The position numbers and the translations under genes were made by a program. This document shows positions 5,141-7,059 of a stretch of 7,059 bases of DNA, one piece after another. Positions within the stretch are counted from its first letter, which is position 1, and each line of letters begins with the position of its first letter. Location of the stretch: contig JBBDWJ010000080.1 of the NCBI GenBank assembly GCA_040902925.1, positions 1-7,059 on the forward strand. The letters run 5' to 3'. This DNA is from JBBDWJ01 sp040902925 (GTDB lineage Bacteria > Acidobacteriota > Terriglobia > Bryobacterales > UBA6623). The notes below the pieces were generated by a model, which worked only from the letters and a program-made list of their open reading frames with translations, did not search any database and was not told where the DNA came from.

Positions 5141-5198
5141 TAGATCACAGACTCCTCATAGATCACAGACTGCTCATAGATCACAGACTGCGCAGTCT
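5141..5198 (-). promoter_or_regulatory. Threefold 18-bp repeat ending in a palindrome, possible operator array
   Basis: Three adjacent 18-base units occur at 5141-5158 (TAGATCACAGACTCCTCA), 5159-5176 (one change, CTCC to CTGC) and 5177-5194 (ending TGCGCA). The third unit merges into a perfect 14-bp palindrome, AGACTGCGCAGTCT (5185-5198). On the minus strand GCAGTCT (or GGAGTCT) therefore recurs every 18 bases, with one inverted half-site at the distal end. The array ends 52 bases upstream of the VOC start codon and has the layout of a repeated regulator site. No cognate regulator is next to it, and simple tandem duplication is the alternative. Confidence 0.55.
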
Positions 5199-5453
5199 AC
5201 TCTCGGCGTGACGCAACCAGTTTCCGGCGCTGCATAGCGAAAGCGGGGGCGTCCCCGCTGCTGTTGATCATAGGGATGTCGTTTCCTCTACCCCTTGTTG
5301 CGGGGTTTCCAGACGGAATACGACAGCCCGCGTTTTGCCGTGTATGTGTGTACGAGTTTATCGACTTGCCAAAGCGAGGACCCGGAAAGACGCGGTTGCC
5401 GCTGCGGGGATCGAGGATACGCCGATAGGCCAAGCGAAACAGCGAATCGCGAC
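5199..5453. other. Gene-free gap of about 255 bases with one hairpin
   Basis: No supported gene lies between the repeat array and the anti-sigma stop codon. The clearest structure is AGCGGGG-GCGT-CCCCGCT (5242-5259), a perfect 7-bp stem with a 4-base loop. A weaker ACCCC/GGGGT stem is at 5290-5306. Neither is followed by a T-run. The first could end transcription from the sigma/anti-sigma operon about 195 bases upstream, but that is only positional inference. Confidence 0.4.
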
Positions 5454-5852
5454 CTACTCTGTTCTCATCAACAGCAGCGGGTAACAGACGATTCCAACCA
5501 GTCCCAGCACGCCCAGCAGAACCATGGTGCTAGGCGCCCCTAAGCCCAACGCTGCAAGCCCTCCGACCGTCGCCGCCAGCCCGGCGGCGTTTAGCGCATC
5601 GGGAAGCCAGGCTGGCGTGCGGTTTGGCGGAGGATCGAATGCCGCGTCGCGAATTCTATGTGCCAACGATGCGTTGGGCTCCAGATCCGCGAACTTCGCG
5701 GCCAACATTTGATCTGCTTCGGCCTGCATCGCCTGGAACTTCGAGCATGACTCGCAGTTGGAGATGTGTTCGTCCAGCGCGCGGCGATCGGGGTCCGCCA
5801 AAGGCGTGTCGCATGCCACGAGAATCTGATCTTCTGCGAATTCGCAATTCAT
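5454..5852 (-). CDS. Anti-sigma factor with zinc-finger (ZAS/zf-HC2) domain and two membrane helices
   Basis: The start chosen is the ATG at 5852: a near-perfect AAGGAGGT lies 6-7 bases upstream, and it overlaps the sigma stop codon as ATGA. The 132-residue protein begins with the zinc-binding anti-sigma motif H29-x3-C33-x2-C36 ('DEHISNCESC'). C3 or C14 is a candidate fourth ligand. A helical stretch follows to about residue 72, then a Pro-rich linker 'DPPPNRTPAWLP' (73-84). Two hydrophobic segments (about 88-105 and 109-129) are joined by only 'GAPS'. It should sit in the inner membrane and sequester the co-encoded ECF sigma factor. There is no room for an external sensor domain, so any signal must be read within the membrane, through zinc or by a partner protein. 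Role firm from context; stimulus unknown. Confidence 0.88.
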   Translation of the reverse strand: MNCEFAEDQILVACDTPLADPDRRALDEHISNCESCSKFQAMQAEADQMLAAKFADLEPNASLAHRIRDAAFDPPPNRTPAWLPDALNAAGLAATVGGLAALGLGAPSTMVLLGVLGLVGIVCYPLLLMRTE

Positions 5853-6430
5853 TGCCCGACCTCCTTGCCGCTGGCGCACGTTTCACCCATCGCCTTGGGA
5901 ACCGCGGCTGCAAAGCGCCGGCGCGCCCGATGCAGTTGGCTCCGCACGGTGCCCGGAGCGATTCCCAGCATCGCCGCCACTTCTTCGCACGACCTGCCCT
6001 CAAGATAGTACAAGGCCACAACCTGCCGCTGGTCGTCACTGAGCAGCGCCAGCAGGCTTTCGCATTCCAGGCGCTGCTCGACGACGGCTCGCTGGTGCCG
6101 CGCGCGGTCAGCCGACCTCCGCACGGCAGGGTCATCGAGCGGTAGCGTCTTGCGGCGACCCTGACCCCGCAAGTGGGTCAGACAGGTGTTGCGCGCGATC
6201 ACGTAAATCCAGGTTGAAAACGAGGCCTCTGCGTTGTAGCCCGGCAGAGCGCGCCATAGCTTGAGAAAAGTTTCCTGCGTCAGATCTTCGGCCGCGCCGC
6301 GCTCCCGGACAAAGCTGTAGGAAAGGTGAAACACCTTCTTCCAATAGCGCTCCAGCAGCAGGTCGAATGCTTCCCGGTAAGCCTGGCTATCGACCAGCCG
6401 CTGAACATCGTCGTCTGTGGAGGGTGCCAT
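5849..6430 (-). CDS. ECF-type RNA polymerase sigma factor
   Basis: This 193-residue protein has sigma-70 region 2 at about 24-92 ('RYWKKVFHLSYSFVRERG', 'AEDLTQETFLKLWR' with the usual DLTQETF box, 'FSTWIYVIARN'). Region 4 is at about 125-180 ('LLALLSDDQRQVVALYYLEG', then the helix-turn-helix 'EEVAAMLGIAPGTVRSQLHRARRR'). Region 3 is absent, as in all ECF factors. The ATG at 6430 gives the normal N-terminus. The frame continues upstream to 6520, but that stretch ('MIRANPDGCCKHEF') is not sigma-like and overlaps the divergent intergenic repeat. No clear ribosome site precedes 6430. It overlaps the anti-sigma gene by four bases, so the two are co-transcribed and translationally coupled. ECF subgroup and target promoters are unknown. 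Confidence 0.93.
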   Translation of the reverse strand: MAPSTDDDVQRLVDSQAYREAFDLLLERYWKKVFHLSYSFVRERGAAEDLTQETFLKLWRALPGYNAEASFSTWIYVIARNTCLTHLRGQGRRKTLPLDDPAVRRSADRARHQRAVVEQRLECESLLALLSDDQRQVVALYYLEGRSCEEVAAMLGIAPGTVRSQLHRARRRFAAAVPKAMGETCASGKEVGQ

Positions 6431-6466
6431 TAAGACGATTGGTACTCGCTTGTCCGCCGAATTGTT

Positions 6467-6488
6467 GCACGAAAAAGAAAATTCGTGC
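6467..6488. promoter_or_regulatory. Inverted repeat in the divergent sigma / membrane-protein promoter region
   Basis: GCACGAA (6467-6473) and TTCGTGC (6482-6488) are perfect 7-bp arms around an A-rich 8-base centre. Outside them GTTGC (6464-6468) and GCAAC (6493-6497) extend the symmetry imperfectly. It lies 37 bases from the sigma start and 54 bases from the membrane-protein start, in a 111-base divergent gap. A shared operator is a reasonable guess; an RNA hairpin in the leader is the alternative. Confidence 0.5.
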
Positions 6489-6541
6489 TTGCAGCAACCA
6501 TCCGGGTTGGCGCGTATCAATGGCCGGAGGTAGAGAACAAC

Positions 6542-6913
6542 ATGGAAGATCTTGCTCCCGTGCTAATGATAGGGTTCATTTTGGCCTTCATAGGCTATCG
6601 CCAATGGCTGCGCGAGCAGCGCCGCCGTATGATTCATCGCGAGCGGATCGCGGCAATTGAAAAGGGGGTCGAGCCTCCGCCATATCCCGAGGATCCGCCG
6701 CGCCAGCGGAGCAACACCCGGCGCGTCCTGCTGCTTTCCGGGCTGATCTGGCTGGCGGTCGGAATCACCTCGATGATCGCCGGCTCGATTATTCTGCCGG
6801 ACCCGGTGGTCCGCGCCATGCAGGACGCGCCGCCGCCGACCATGTATTGGCTGGGGCTGGTGCCGGCCGCGGTAGGACTGGCCCACCTGATCGTTTATGC
6901 CAAAAACCCATAG
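6542..6913 (+). CDS. Three-helix membrane protein, DUF6249-like
   Basis: The ATG at 6542 is chosen because GGAGG lies 11 bases upstream (6526-6530). A longer frame from 6485 would overlap the inverted repeat. The 123-residue product has a hydrophobic helix at about 5-18, then a basic, charged cytoplasmic-looking stretch 'RQWLREQRRRMIHRERIAAIEKG' read over 20-42. A Pro-rich segment 'VEPPPYPEDPP' (43-53) follows, then helix 2 (about 62-84) and helix 3 (about 100-119). The 'HRERIAAIEKG' region followed by Pro-rich sequence is typical of small membrane proteins annotated as DUF6249, often found beside ECF sigma operons. Its function is unknown. Divergence from the sigma/anti-sigma pair suggests it is a regulon member or a partner in sensing; that is inference. 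The DUF assignment is from memory of the pattern, not a search. Confidence 0.75.
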   Translation: MEDLAPVLMIGFILAFIGYRQWLREQRRRMIHRERIAAIEKGVEPPPYPEDPPRQRSNTRRVLLLSGLIWLAVGITSMIAGSIILPDPVVRAMQDAPPPTMYWLGLVPAAVGLAHLIVYAKNP

Positions 6914-6939
6914 CCGCGCACGGCGGCGCGTCTGGCGAA

Positions 6940-6972
6940 GGGGCCTCGGGCGAGCACATTCGCCGCGGCCCC
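6940..6972 (+). terminator. Hairpin after the DUF6249-like gene
   Basis: GGGGCC (6940-6945) and GGCGA (6949-6953) pair with TCGCC (6960-6964) and GGCCCC (6967-6972) around a short internal loop and a GCACAT apical loop. It begins 27 bases past the stop codon. No T-run follows, so it is only a possible terminator. Confidence 0.4.
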
Positions 6973-6985
6973 ATCGTACCCGTTA

Positions 6986-7051
6986 GCTTCTAGCCCGCAT
7001 ATTTCACAAGGTGTCGTAACGAGAGGCGTCAGAAGCCCGTGGCTAGGAGGC
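6986..7051. repeat. Imperfect inverted repeat at the right edge
   Basis: GCTTCTAGCC (6986-6995) is matched by GGCTAGGAGGC (7041-7051), with one wobble and one extra base, 45 bases apart. The enclosed sequence has no reading frame. It may be a stem-loop RNA, a small repeat element or the edge of an element running beyond the window. The window ends too soon to decide. Confidence 0.35.
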
Positions 7052-7059
7052 GCGCGACG

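Noticed and set aside
5141..5194. CRISPR array
   Set aside because: The three 18-base units are directly adjacent with no unique spacers, the units are too short and no cas gene is present.
5197..5433. Minus-strand 78-codon frame between the anti-sigma and VOC genes
   Set aside because: No ribosome site, no family signature and basic low-information composition; it also contains the hairpin at 5242-5259.
6485..6541. Upstream ATG at 6485 for the DUF6249-like protein
   Set aside because: It starts inside the inverted repeat, has no ribosome site and adds non-membrane sequence unlike the family; 6542 follows a GGAGG.
7000..7030. Resemblance of GTCGTAAC to the 3' end of 16S rRNA
   Set aside because: The match is only a few bases; the surrounding anti-Shine-Dalgarno and helix sequences are absent.

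Overview
The window looks like a chromosomal segment from a GC-rich soil bacterium, most likely an acidobacterium of the Solibacter/Bryobacter type. The main pointer is a PadR regulator directly upstream of the N-terminus of an ADOP-type (acidobacterial duplicated orphan permease) gene. An ECF sigma/anti-sigma pair, a TadZ/CpaE-like ATPase and several small VOC, SnoaL and EF-hand genes fit but do not prove this. The lineage is inferred from gene families, not from a marker gene.

Layout. Positions 1-1065 (minus strand) hold a padR gene, its promoter and the truncated ADOP remnant, whose homology stops near position 275. Left of that is anonymous sequence with a split repeat and a hairpin. Positions 1066-1553 have no gene I can support; they contain a G-run cluster and a tandem duplication. 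A zinc-ribbon protein (1554-1859, minus) and a secreted EF-hand protein (2257-2559, plus) diverge from a repeat-rich spacer, and a possible 42-codon ORF overlaps the EF-hand start. A SnoaL-like protein (2751-3143, minus) and a TadZ/CpaE-like ATPase (3488-4675, plus) diverge from another spacer with two tandem repeats. A VOC-fold protein (4718-5089, minus) converges on the ATPase gene, with a terminator-like hairpin between them. Upstream of the VOC gene is a threefold 18-bp repeat ending in a palindrome. Then come an anti-sigma factor (5454-5852) and ECF sigma factor (5849-6430), both minus and overlapping by ATGA, diverging from a three-helix membrane protein of DUF6249 type (6542-6913, plus).

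How the genes work together. Three units are clear: padR with its dead permease target, the sigma/anti-sigma pair with its divergent membrane neighbour, and the isolated TadZ/CpaE ATPase with no other tad/cpa gene in view. The remaining genes look like independent single-gene units. The most unusual cross-cutting signal is that most gene-free gaps carry their own short tandem duplication (unit 15-22 bp, 2-3 copies) with unrelated sequences. I found no CRISPR array, tRNA, rRNA, intact transposase or recognisable defence or biosynthetic cluster, and I do not think the window holds a demonstrable new multi-gene system.
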